Shown here: piece after piece, positions 1 to 8,864 of the stretch | How positions within the stretch are numbered: position 1 is the first letter of the stretch | How the letters are laid out: each line of letters starts with the position of its first letter | NCBI GenBank assembly: GCA_014885115.2 | Contig: WKLE02002236.1 | Span: forward strand, 2,287-23,925 | Length of the DNA stretch: 21,639 bases | Direction: 5' to 3' | Source: Asterionellopsis glacialis | Taxonomy: Eukaryota; Bacillariophyta; Plagiogrammaphyceae; Rhaphoneidales; Asterionellopsidaceae | Program-made: the position numbers and the translations under genes | The notes under the pieces: generated by a model | What the model was told of the DNA's origin: nothing | Seen by the model: only the letters and a program-made list of their open reading frames with translations | The model's database searches: none

Positions 1-798
1 TACAGTACACTTCTGTTCTTGTTCTCTTAATTCTGTACCCTTGGCTGGAGGAAATACCTGGTACACTTGAAATACCCCCCACAATTACCTTACCCTCCCG
101 CGACGCGCCATAGAATTACCAAACGTGGTACCACTCTCCTACCAGAAGTAATTCTAGTCCTAGAGAGAGTTCCTTAGAGGTCAATAGGGCCAGAGAGGGC
201 CTCTTGTCTTGGATCGACCGAAGGAAGGGGGACTACCTGAAACCAAACACTGACGAATACTCGACCAGTACAAGTACCGTACAGCGGGACCTTGACACTC
301 TACAAAAGCACGGGAACAGTACTTGGGGTAGGGATACCAGTACCGGTACCGTTCGTAGGTCCTAGTCCTAGTCTTTACCAGATAAGGAGGTCCTTGGGTA
401 CTCGTATCGGTAGTAAATATGACTGGACTCTATGGAAAAATATACACCCACCCACAGGCCAGGCGTAACGATGGAAGATACATGCTGTTCGTTGGGCTGA
501 AATAATGTGGCTTTGCACCAAGACAAAGGCTATCATCCCCGGCTGTTTTTTTTTTTCGGGTAAGTTCGTGGCATCACCATAGAAGACAACTAGAATGTCG
601 CGACACTTTACTTGCAATACTGGATCATTTATATTACAACAAGAAATGGTATATCAGTACTTTTATTATTAAAGCTTGTTCAAATTACTATAAAGTATGG
701 ATCTTCAAAGAATTTTTTCTAGAACAAAAACTGAATCCCCTCAAGAAGCATCTTTGTACTGGTTGTGAGACTTCCCTACCCAAACAAACCAGATTGGT
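1..798. other. Non-coding, GTAC/CTAG-rich
   Basis: I see no convincing gene here. The stretch is rich in GTAC-containing words, including one exact TACCTGGTA at 55-63 and a run of GTACC words around 255-360. It also has CTAG words, for example tandem GTCCTA at about 360-372, and a T-run near 545-558. The only sizeable open frame, on the minus strand at 375-617, has low-complexity composition and no recognisable domain. From about 640 to 780 the DNA becomes AT-rich and is probably the 3' flank of the HMG-box gene. Confidence 0.6.
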
Positions 799-1262
799 TT
801 ATCCCTTGCGCTTCTTGTACTCTTCTTTCTCAGAATCGCTGAGGGCCCTCCACATTTCACCTAACTTCTTTCCGATTCCCCCGAATGTGATGTCAGGATT
901 CTCCTCTTTGATCTTGGGACGGTTTTCTTTACTGAAGAGCATGAATCCAGATAACTTCTTCTTCGATCCGCCCTTCTTGGCAGATTTCTGTCAAAGAAAT
1001 GTAATGAACAAGAAGACGATGACGTAGAAAGTAAGATATGCGTGGAAAACGAGTGCCGTAGAAAGCTACGTTGTCATCAAGCTCTAGCGGTCAGAAAAAC
1101 CGCCAATAACCAAACCACAGTCTTCACGTCTTTAATCCAAAGAGATAAATGCAACATTAACAATTTTAAACGAAAACATAGCATCAATACCAGAGAATGA
1201 AGGTTCGTGGCGAGTTGGTGTTGGCTTACCTTGGGTGAGTACGCTGAATCTTTCTTCGCCAT
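799..1262 (-). CDS. Small HMG-box DNA-binding protein (two exons)
   Basis: Exon 1 is 1262-1230 and exon 2 is 987-799 (minus strand), separated by a 242-nt intron with a GTAAGC donor and a GACAG acceptor. The join is phase 0 and gives 73 residues. Exon 1 encodes only [11 protein letters not shown]. Exon 2 carries a lysine-rich linker and then a clear HMG box from about residue 21: [32 protein letters not shown] and S-E-K-E-E-Y. Family knowledge: single-box proteins of the NHP6/HMGB type bind the minor groove and bend nuclear DNA. The start has the context ACACC-ATG shared by other genes in the window. The odd point is that the protein stops just after the conserved Tyr, so most of the long third helix is missing (usual box about 70-75 residues, here about 53). 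No downstream exon restoring it was found. Confidence 0.88.
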
Positions 1263-2397
1263 GGTGTTCTTTTTTTTTTTTTCAGATCGTGATGCTCCGG
1301 GCACAGCAAGAGGAGTAATATCCAGTACGTAAGCTACTTCACACGGTACCTGGTAGGATCTAAGCTTAACGGCAAAAGAGCGAGAAGCAGATCTTTGATC
1401 TTCGGATTGTTGTAAATATTATTATTACAGTATACGAGTATATATTCCATGTCTTCTACATTGAAATAGCTGTACCTGGTACGAACTCGCACACAGTGCA
1501 TGTGTTCCTAATTGTATAATACCTGTACGTACCCAGATATATACGTACAAGGTACACAGGTACCAGGCAGGGTACCAGAGGTACCCATTCGTCATGAATC
1601 TAAATTTTGTGACAACCGTCCCAGGTACCAAGTACCAGTACCTAGCTAGGACTACTAGAGGACCTCTCTAGTAGAGCCCCTCATCTCTAGAGAGAGAGGA
1701 ACTATTATTTAATACCTGTGGTAAGTACCAGGTGGGTGTCACGACCTCTCTTAGAGGTATGTAGTCCTACAGGTACCAGGTACGGCCGGTACTGAGTGTA
1801 CCGGTAGAATATATGGCGCAAGGTAAAATAATTGTATTGTTCTCCAGGTTTTTCGTGGCGGATAGATCATCCTCTCTAGACTACTGTCTGCACTTGTTCG
1901 TATGCGGTGCCGACTGTACCAGGTAGCGGAATGAGGGATGAACAAAGAAAAGAGGTTTGTCCTCTACCGTTATTAATACCAGTAGAGACTAAAAACTAGG
2001 ACTACCGTACCAGGTACCGGTGGGTCCTAGAGGTACGTACTACCTGTACCGTAGGATGATACACCAAGCTTTTGAAAAATCGTCAGTCGGGAAAAAGCCA
2101 GTTGGTACAAAATAGCGTTAAATGAACGTTAATTCAATAAGTGAAGGTGCATCCATCTCAGATAATGACGTGGTCAAAGCTCATTTTTCTTCGGGGATAA
2201 ATAGGTCCTCTCCATACCGGTACCAGGTACAGTACCACGTACCTTATGGTGACCTGTCTGAAATTCTCGTAATGACTGACTATCTGGTACGGGAGAGAAC
2301 TCGGATGCTTCTGCAGGGAGATAGTACTAACTAGTCCAACGTGTGTTTTTCCTTCAAGCCGAAGAACACAACGTTAACTCAATTAAAAAAAGACACC
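1263..2397. repeat. Intergenic tract dense in TACCWGGTA, GTAC and CTAG words
   Basis: This lies between the divergently oriented HMG-box gene and the small plastid-protein gene. Exact TACCWGGTA copies lie at 1347-1355, 1473-1481, 1774-1782, 1917-1925, 2008-2016 and 2221-2229. Many near copies and GGTACC palindromes occur between them, densest at about 1540-1640. CTAG palindromes are interleaved, including a 9-bp hairpin at 1652-1674 and TCTCTAGAGA at 1684-1693. A T-run just upstream of the HMG start (about 1268-1281) is the only other low-complexity element. No protein-like frame is supported. The open frame at 2122-2334 is partly made of the GTACC words themselves. Confidence 0.75.
1652..1674. 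repeat. Perfect 9-bp inverted repeat with CTAG core
   Basis: CTACTAGAG at 1652-1660 and its exact reverse complement CTCTAGTAG at 1666-1674 are separated by a 5-nt loop. A 10-bp palindrome, TCTCTAGAGA, follows at 1684-1693. Function is unknown. It sits inside the GTAC-rich tract rather than next to a gene end, so a role as a transcription terminator is not indicated. Confidence 0.7.
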
Positions 2398-2703
2398 ATG
2401 ACACGTTTTCCTTCCCTCCTCTTAGCTCTTCTTGCAGCTTCTGCCTCTGGATTTGTTGTTCCGTCGAACAGCAATAGAGCATTTGTTTCATCAACTCGCT
2501 CAACTCCACCACCCTCTGATACTGAGCTTCATTTTATTTACTGAACCATCAAGACTGCGATTGATGGGATCGCTTATGGACTGGGTGCAACTGACGAGTT
2601 GAAAGGTACCGGAGTATGGGGTGGCCTCAAGCTTACTCGTGATAAAAAAGAAGATGAAGAAGAGGATGGAGCTAAAACCACACCTGTTAAGAAGGATGAT
2701 TAA
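2398..2703 (+). CDS. Small plastid-targeted protein with in-frame TGA (possible pseudogene)
   Basis: The ATG at 2398 has the context ACACC-ATG. The first 20 or so residues form a signal peptide (MTRFPSLLLALLAASASG) followed by F-V-V-P and a Ser/Thr/Arg-rich stretch. That is the bipartite presequence used for diatom plastid import, cut before the Phe. The frame then meets TGA at 2542-2544, after 48 codons. The same frame continues without another stop to TAA at 2701-2703 and stays protein-like: T-A-I-D-G-I-A-Y-G-L-G, then K-G-T-G-V-W-G-G-L-K, then a charged tail rich in K, D and E. Read through, it would be 101 residues plus the TGA position. I do not recognise the family. The TGA could be a TGG-to-TGA change (Trp codon), a sequencing error, or less likely selenocysteine. 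I found no convincing SECIS in the 3' flank and no GT-AG intron that would remove the stop. Confidence 0.55.
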
Positions 2704-3899
2704 AAAAGAGACGAAAATGTCAAATGATCCCCTCTCTTTGAGAAAGCACAAAGAACTTGTGTAGTGAGAAGGAAACTCAAAATTATAAATGTAGGAAGAA
2801 GAAGAAAATGCTCTGATTTGCCGAATGACGATAGCAGATTGATAATAGTTGTCCCTGCCATTTGAAAGATTTTTGGAATGCATGTTTACACAGATCAAGA
2901 GAAAATTTACCCAGTCGAATCTTGATGAAAAGGTGAACATTCCCAATATGCAGAGTTGGATTTTATTTTTTAATTTTTCCGATTTTAGACTCATGTGCTC
3001 TTACTTCGATTGATATCTATAGAATAGTTTTAAATTAGAATAATATTTAAACAACAAGCCCTAGACTTCATATATGGTATGGTTTGCATTCCTCTAAAAA
3101 GTCGGAATGAAGCAGGAAACAACGTAAAAATGTGCAGCAGTGTGCAATTCACCTATCAAACATATTCCGAAGTATTTTTGATAACTGTTGAAGTTATGAA
3201 TAATAAGTCCACATAGAGACATCACAATATCAAAGAATTGATCACGTACGAACACCAATCAACACCAGTTATGTCTGGGACAAGATTCCGTTCGTACCGT
3301 ACTGGGACACAGTCAGTCAATAGATTTCCATGAAAATTAATACAGTATAATATTATTATTAATTTTATAACTTCTATGTTCTGTAGGAAATCTGCAAGTC
3401 TGTCCATCTGTCTTACCAAGTTACGATCTATCCTAAATCCTAAACAACCTTCGTTCGCGACAGCGCTCTGCACCACCACACAATAATATTGACCTTTTCT
3501 TTTCCGAAAAAAGATATCTCAACAAGGATAATAATGTATGCACATCACCCCACTTGGCTGTCAACCATATTCCACCTTCAATGACATTTGCATTTGATTG
3601 ACACCTCTCAAACAACTCATATCTCATGTTTTAGATTTAAATGCGATTCCACAAAGTCCATCTATTGCAAATGAATTTGTTGTCATGCTGTAGCTGATGG
3701 ATAAAGAGTACAAGAACCGTTGTACAAGATTGTATTGTATCGCTATTTACTGTAGGTTACGTACGACGGGATGTCACCAGAAGACCAAGTTAAATAGAGC
3801 GAAGAAAAGCGTAAGTTTTCTTAGAAAGTTTTCGAAGAGAAGGAAAAGAACCAAATCAACAAATTCAAATGATGTTTAAACAAAAACGCCGTTTACCTG
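2704..3899. other. AT-rich non-coding stretch
   Basis: No gene is supported. The first 300 bases are presumably the 3' flank of the small plastid-protein gene. Frames on the minus strand at 2500-2994, 3222-3479 and 3433-3627 lack domains and typical composition. A short plus-strand frame, 3697-3879, ends in a Lys/Arg-rich stretch. It lies directly upstream of the possible transposase remnant and could belong to it, but I cannot show this. Confidence 0.5.
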
Positions 3900-4350
3900 T
3901 CGGAATTACAATCGATTTCAAAAATCGTTGTCGAGAAAACTTTGTATTTTACTGATGTTGAAAAGGATATCTTTGCGTTGTCCTCTCGATTGTATGAAAC
4001 CATCGCACCCAGAAGGATTTAAAGCACTTACAAAATATTCCTTTTCTTTGAATTCCTTTCCAGTGAACCGGGAATATTTGTGCGGAGTGCAAAGGAACTA
4101 TTGAAAACCTTACACCTCTGGAAGATTGGTGAGTGTTTTGTATTGTTGTTATCCAAAAAAAACATGCAGTGAATAATATCACCAGCAACATTGTTTTAGC
4201 TATGAGGATACTTTATCAGATCGTGACGCTTTTTCTAGCTATGGTCGCTAATCAAATCAGTCTTTAAAGTTCTCTGAGCCAACACAAATACCTAAAAAGC
4301 ATCAGTCATTAGGAAATCTCGTTTTCTAACATTTCTGCTCAATGCTCTCT
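3900..4350 (+). pseudogene. Possible degraded hAT-family transposase C-terminus
   Basis: Protein-like but broken reading frames run along the plus strand. One block reads D-V-E-K-D-I-F-A-L-S-S-R (about 3955-3990). A second reads A-K-E-L-L-K-T-L-H-L-W-K-I (about 4090-4127). A third, in another frame, reads S-N-I-V-L-A-M-R-I-L (about 4184-4213), with remnants resembling K-Y-L-K-S-I-S further on (about 4295-4315). The order E-L-L-K, then N-I-V-x-A-x-R-I-L, then a Y-L-R-S-like block matches the C-terminal dimerisation region of hAT transposases as I know it. Frameshifts and stops interrupt it. Alternatively, two introns of about 71-72 nt (donors GTATGA and GTGAGT, acceptors TTTCCAG and TTTTAG) keep an open frame to TAA at 4265-4267, so a real spliced gene cannot be excluded. 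No terminal inverted repeats or target-site duplication were identified. Confidence 0.27.
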
Positions 4351-5654
4351 CTATCTTTGTTCTTTTCTGAACATATACTTGTATAGGCTTTATCGCAATC
4401 AAAAGAGTGGCACATCAACTGGTGCACAAATTGAAACATCTAGAATGACACATACATGGAATTGTCGTCATATTGATAGAACAGAATGGCTTGTCGTTTG
4501 CTTCAGAGCATGCACTGTAAATGGTGATTTTGGGGGGGATTACTGTGATCATTTTCAAAATAGTGAGTGCAACAGTTGTCAAACGATTCGTTTCAATTTA
4601 CACACCAGCAAACTTGGTTGTTGCATAGGTTTACATAACCTGTGATGCAATGATTTGATCATGTTGGTTAAATAGATCATGCTGCTCACTCCGAGTGTTG
4701 ATGGCATTATTCTCTCAGTCATTATCACTATCATAGAGCTTCTACAGTACAATAACTTTTCATCATCTAGTCGCAGCAGAGTGATGTGCAAAATGAAATT
4801 ATTCTTTACTCACTTATTCCTTCTTCTTTGTTGTGAATATTTTTTATCTTTGAAACGAAATTGTGTTGGTCAAATGAAAGATTGGGAAAACTCATTTTAA
4901 AGAATTACAGTACAAGTGATTACAAGGATGGGTTTCATCAAGTTGTTTGCTCGGTTTCAATGTGGGCCTATTTTGGTGTCTTGTTGAACAAGATATTGGA
5001 AACGTGATGACCACCGCAATGAAGAAAGATATACATGCTCTCTCTCCATATAATATGTAATATAAAATATATAGGATTTTAGTCTACTATTGAAAAATCC
5101 ACAAAATTGATAAAAAAAGAACAAGAAATAGTAGACGTAAAATAGGAAGTGCACCAGTCCCATCTGTTGTTAGATATCATACAATTTCATTTTCCTAGGT
5201 AGGACCCTCTAGGACCTTGGGAATGGATATCTCGACGACGAGTTCTTTGAGAAATGATTGTTAGACATTCTATAAAGTAAACGTGAGTATTCCTGGAATG
5301 GGATGCCTCGATGCAACAAAAATCTAAGTCACTGTGATTGATTGGTTTCCTGCAGCATCATTACAAAGACAAAGGAAATTATTCCAGCTTTTACAGGTTG
5401 CACCAAAAAGAAAACTTAAACATAGAAAATGATATTAAATCGATCATAGACCACATCAATTTGAAATAAAACCAAATTCAGACAATAAATACGCAAGCTT
5501 GAGGAATGCTAATATAAAATTATTGCGATACATATTTTATACTATACGTATACTATCAACACAACAACAAGTATTCTTCAACATATTTCGGATCAAGAAA
5601 ATGTCAGGCCAGACAGGAATAACTTGGAAAAGAATGTGTCGGTGTGAAAGCAGA
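4351..5654. other. AT-rich non-coding stretch
   Basis: I see no supported gene. The longest frame, 4379-4645 on the plus strand, is 88 residues and cysteine-containing, but it has no recognisable domain, signal peptide or flanking splice sites. The last few hundred bases before 5655 are the 3' flank of the LRR gene and are strongly AT-rich. Confidence 0.5.
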
Positions 5655-7906
5655 TTACTCTAGGTAACATTCCCTTGTGATTGGGTCGCAGCAACTTGAG
5701 CAGCAATCACAGGGCAGTCGTGGATCGCCAGATCCTCCTTCCGGTGAGCAATCGGCAGCTAAAATCTCTAGGAGTGAGTCATCTGCCTGAAGTTGACATA
5801 ATACTTCAGGCATGCTTCCGGTGAATTTGTTGAAATGAAACCAAGCAGAATTTAGGCGAAGCAAGCCCAATTCGGTTGGAATAGAGCCAGTAAAATTATT
5901 GCCTTTCACCCGAAAGGTCGACAGCTTTTCTAACTTTCCAACTTCAGTGCTGATGGTGCCGCTGAGCTCGTTTTCGTAAAGATCAAGGCGGTTGAGGTTT
6001 TTCATATCATAAATTTCACTGGGTATTTTTCCAGTCAACTTGTTTCCGAATAAACGTAGATCCGCTGTGCAATGAACATGGGGGAGAAAGAACAGAAAAA
6101 AATTGTGGATAAGAAATCAATCTTCAACAGTGTACAAAAGATCCCTCAACTCAAGAGCGACATCAGACCATAAGACTTACCCATTGCGCTAAGCTGCCCA
6201 ATTTCACTGGGAATACTTCCAATCAACATTTCTTCCTTCTGAATCCATAACTCCTGGAGTTCAGTCAATTTTCCAAGCTCGGTTGGCAAGACGCCTTCCC
6301 ATTTGTTTCGTCCCATCCGCACGTATTGTAGTGTACTCAAATCTCCAATTTCGGTTGGGATGGTTCCAGAGAGTTCGTTGATGTAGATAAAAAATCCTTT
6401 GATGTTTGGCAGTTGTGATATGGAGTGTGGCAAAGTTCCAGTCAATAAGTTACCGACAAGATTTAGTCGAGCTACACCCCATCGTCTGGTAAACCATTCG
6501 CTCGGTATGGCTCCTTCGAAGAAATTATAGTGCAATTCCAAATTTAGTAGGTTTTCTAACTCGCCAAGCCTAGGAGGGAGCAAACCATAAAGGTCATTAA
6601 ACCAAAGGGAAAGGGACTTAAGTTTAGTAAGCTCTGCGATTTCTTCAGGTAAAGTTCCTCGCATTTTTTGCCCGCCAAGTTGAACTTGTTCAACTTCTTC
6701 ATCATTGTTGCATAATATTCCCGCCCATTCACACTCGTGTTTCTTACTTAACCACCGTGTGAGGTCAAGTTTTTGGTACTGTGCTTCTGGAAAGAGATCT
6801 ACTAACACTTGAAATTCGCAATCAAAAACCTCTTCTTCAGTTGGACGGTTGCAAGAGAGCCAAGGTACATCTTCTGTAGTGCTTATGTAAAATAAGGCAA
6901 GAATGTACCTCTGAACTATGTTCTCGGAATTAGAAGTCAACTTCAAAGGATCTTCGTAGAGGATCCAGTCCAATGCCTTCCGATGAGAACTGTTCACCCC
7001 CGATAACTTTTCTTCCCCGACTACACTGGTAATTATATCAATGATGGCCTTCTCTTCGGCCGTTGTTGGAGGTAGTGTAGCTGGCTCACTGTTACTATTA
7101 GCACCTCCAGAAGCACCTCCAGTAGCATCTTGCGAGGAGTCACCACGCATAGACATCCCAACAGCAGCACCAACCACAATTACCAAGAGCAAGACCGCCG
7201 CGAGACATCCATAAAGTCTAAATCGACGATTACGGTACAGCGGGGGTTTGGAATCAGGTTCGTATTCAATGGCAGCAGGGATAAGGGTTTCTTGTTCGTT
7301 TGGAACCACAGCGACAGCAACGGCCAACTGACTTTCAGGATCGTCAGTCGCATTTGCCAAATTTTCCTGGGCTTGACCATATTCGACGTCGGGTTCCCCT
7401 GCCAGACCCCGAGCTGATGTTGTTACCGAATGGAGTTCAGGACGAGGAAAGTCGTCGTCTTCCGATAAGTCATCATCTTCTGGGGCGGGATCCTTATACC
7501 CTTCGTTGGCCTGGCTATTGGTATTAAGTGCAATATCGTTGCTATTGTTGTTCGAATTCCTGCCGTTTGAAGGTTCATCTTCAAAAATATCTGAGTTGCT
7601 TCCACCGCCATACTTATCAGCATCGCTTTGCGACATTGCCACTAATTCTGATTCCAAATCAGTCAAATTTTGCTGTGCTGTTCCTACATGCACATCATTA
7701 CCACTACTAGCAGTTATCTTCGCAACAATGTCACCTTCCAATTCATGAATCCTGGATCCGCCAGCTGTTGACTTGGATTCTTTCTCGGTCGCCTTCGCCA
7801 AGAATTTAGCATGTTGGCTGGGTTTGCCATCAACATTAGCAAAAGCCTTGGACACGGTATTCGACCTGATGTTGAGTTCTTTTTTCGCTTGAACCAATAA
7901 TTTCAT
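5655..7906 (-). CDS. Membrane-anchored leucine-rich repeat protein with Cys-rich C-terminus (two exons)
   Basis: Exon 1 is 7906-6181 and exon 2 is 6064-5655. The 116-nt intron has GTAAGT and CACAG ends and is phase 1. Translation gives 711 residues from the first in-frame ATG. The frame is open upstream to a non-ATG codon at 8086, so the N-terminus is uncertain. The first 220 or so residues are polar, acidic and Asn/Asp-rich and carry two related motifs, I-H-E-L-E-G-D-I-V-A-K and L-T-D-L-E-S-E-L-V-A. A basic patch (YRNRRFR) precedes one membrane helix at about 231-253. By the positive-inside rule the N-terminus is cytosolic and the rest outside. A cap with D-W-I-L, S-C-N and H-E-C-E-W-A-G-I-L-C precedes about eleven plant-type repeats (x-L-x-G-x-I/L-P-x-E-x-G-x-L) at about 404-675. 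The intron falls inside this array and the repeat continues perfectly across it. The end holds a Cys cluster (CDCCSSCC). There is no kinase domain. A surface recognition or adhesion role is likely; the ligand is unknown. Confidence 0.9.
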
Positions 7907-8086
7907 TTCGTTTGCCTTCCCTGATTCGGCAATGAGATAGGAAATAGAAAAAGCTAGACCAGAAACAGTTGAACTAGAACGTTCATTTGATTTTACTTCT
8001 GCTAACAATGCTCCAACCAGTACAGAAAGAACACTTCGGTAGGAGATAAATGATTGGCAAGATTCGACTTTGACATGGAGTGACAC

Positions 8087-8398
8087 AGAGAGAATGAAAC
8101 CAAGGTGAGATTATTGTCCAATAAAATTTCAAATGCTTTGTCACATGGAAACAAAGAGGATCGAATGACGAAGTTTGAAGCTTGAGACAAAGGCGGCTGC
8201 CAAAAAAAGGAGCAGAACCTGGTACTCTAGTACCGTTAAAGCGGATAACAAGGTACAACCACATGAATAGTCACAAGAACAAGTTATCGGTACGAGCGAT
8301 CTGCTACATGTACTAGTTGTGTAGGTGCCCTACTCCTAAAAGAATTATATCGACAACATCTTTCTGTGGATCATACCCATTCCATGGACGAAAACGAC
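8087..8398. other. Spacer between LRR gene and small membrane-protein gene
   Basis: This is non-coding as far as I can see, and probably contains the promoter and any 5' leader of the LRR gene. A GTAC-rich patch with an interrupted version of the repeat motif (CCTGG-TAC...CTAGTACC) lies at about 8218-8237. A short frame on the minus strand starting near 8076, beginning MSKSNLAN, overlaps the open extension of the LRR frame. It could be an upstream exon, but no phase-compatible splice pair was found. Confidence 0.45.
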
Positions 8399-8864
8399 TC
8401 ATAGTAGTACGATATCAGTAGTCATTGTTTCTAAAGTCATCAAATGTAAAGACGTCATCAGTACATAACGACTCAAGATTAAGAAAACTTCCGACAAAAC
8501 AGTACCAGGACCTTCGTAAGTAGGATCTTCCCGTGCAGGCGGATTATTATTCAGCATGAAAACAAAAAAAAAGAGAATACTTATTTCAACAAGTACACCA
8601 ACTGAACACATAGACAGAAGAACTGCTTGATGCATGAAAACAAGACGACCAGAGGACTCTAGACTAGTCCTAGATTCTCGAGACTAACTTACCGGCGGTG
8701 ACGGCGACCCTTTCAGCCAAGCTGAGTCGAGCATCGGGAGACGACTGTGCCAAACTTATAGTTGATTCCACGGCATCGGATACTTGGTCGCTGTTGCTGT
8801 CTTCTGTCAGCAGCGTAAGGCTCTGAATGGACGACTCTATGTCGGCAGATGAGGAGGACGACAT
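8399..8864 (-). CDS. Small single-pass membrane protein, unknown function (two exons)
   Basis: Exon 1 is 8864-8693 and exon 2 is 8625-8399. The 67-nt intron has a GTAAGT donor and a TCAAG acceptor in phase 1, giving 132 residues. The start context is GCACC-ATG, like other genes here. The N-terminal half is soluble, Ser/Asp/Glu-rich and helical-looking (MSSSSSADIESSIQSLTLL, then LSLAERVAVTA). Exon 2 opens with a strongly hydrophobic segment (about residues 58-82), followed by N-N-N-P-P-A-R-E-D-P and a C-terminal part rich in Met, Leu and Thr. I do not recognise the family. The in-frame join and good donor support the model. The short intron, the T-rich codons of exon 2 and the lack of a known domain lower confidence. 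Exon 1 is better supported than exon 2. Confidence 0.55.

Noticed and set aside
2122..2334. 70-residue plus-strand frame before the plastid-protein gene
   Set aside because: Its middle is translated GTACC repeat words, and it has no domain.
2704..2900. SECIS element after the TGA-containing gene
   Set aside because: An ATGA and a TGA can be placed around a partial stem near 2724-2770, but the required core pairs fall inside the stem and there is no AA apical loop in the right place.
2500..2994. 164-residue minus-strand open frame with an ATG start
   Set aside because: It lies antisense to the small plastid-protein gene, is Phe/Ser/Ile-rich as expected from the complement of A-rich DNA, and has no domain.
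4379..4645. 88-residue Cys-containing plus-strand frame
   Set aside because: It has no ordered Cys pattern, no signal peptide and lies in AT-rich DNA, so chance is the simpler explanation.
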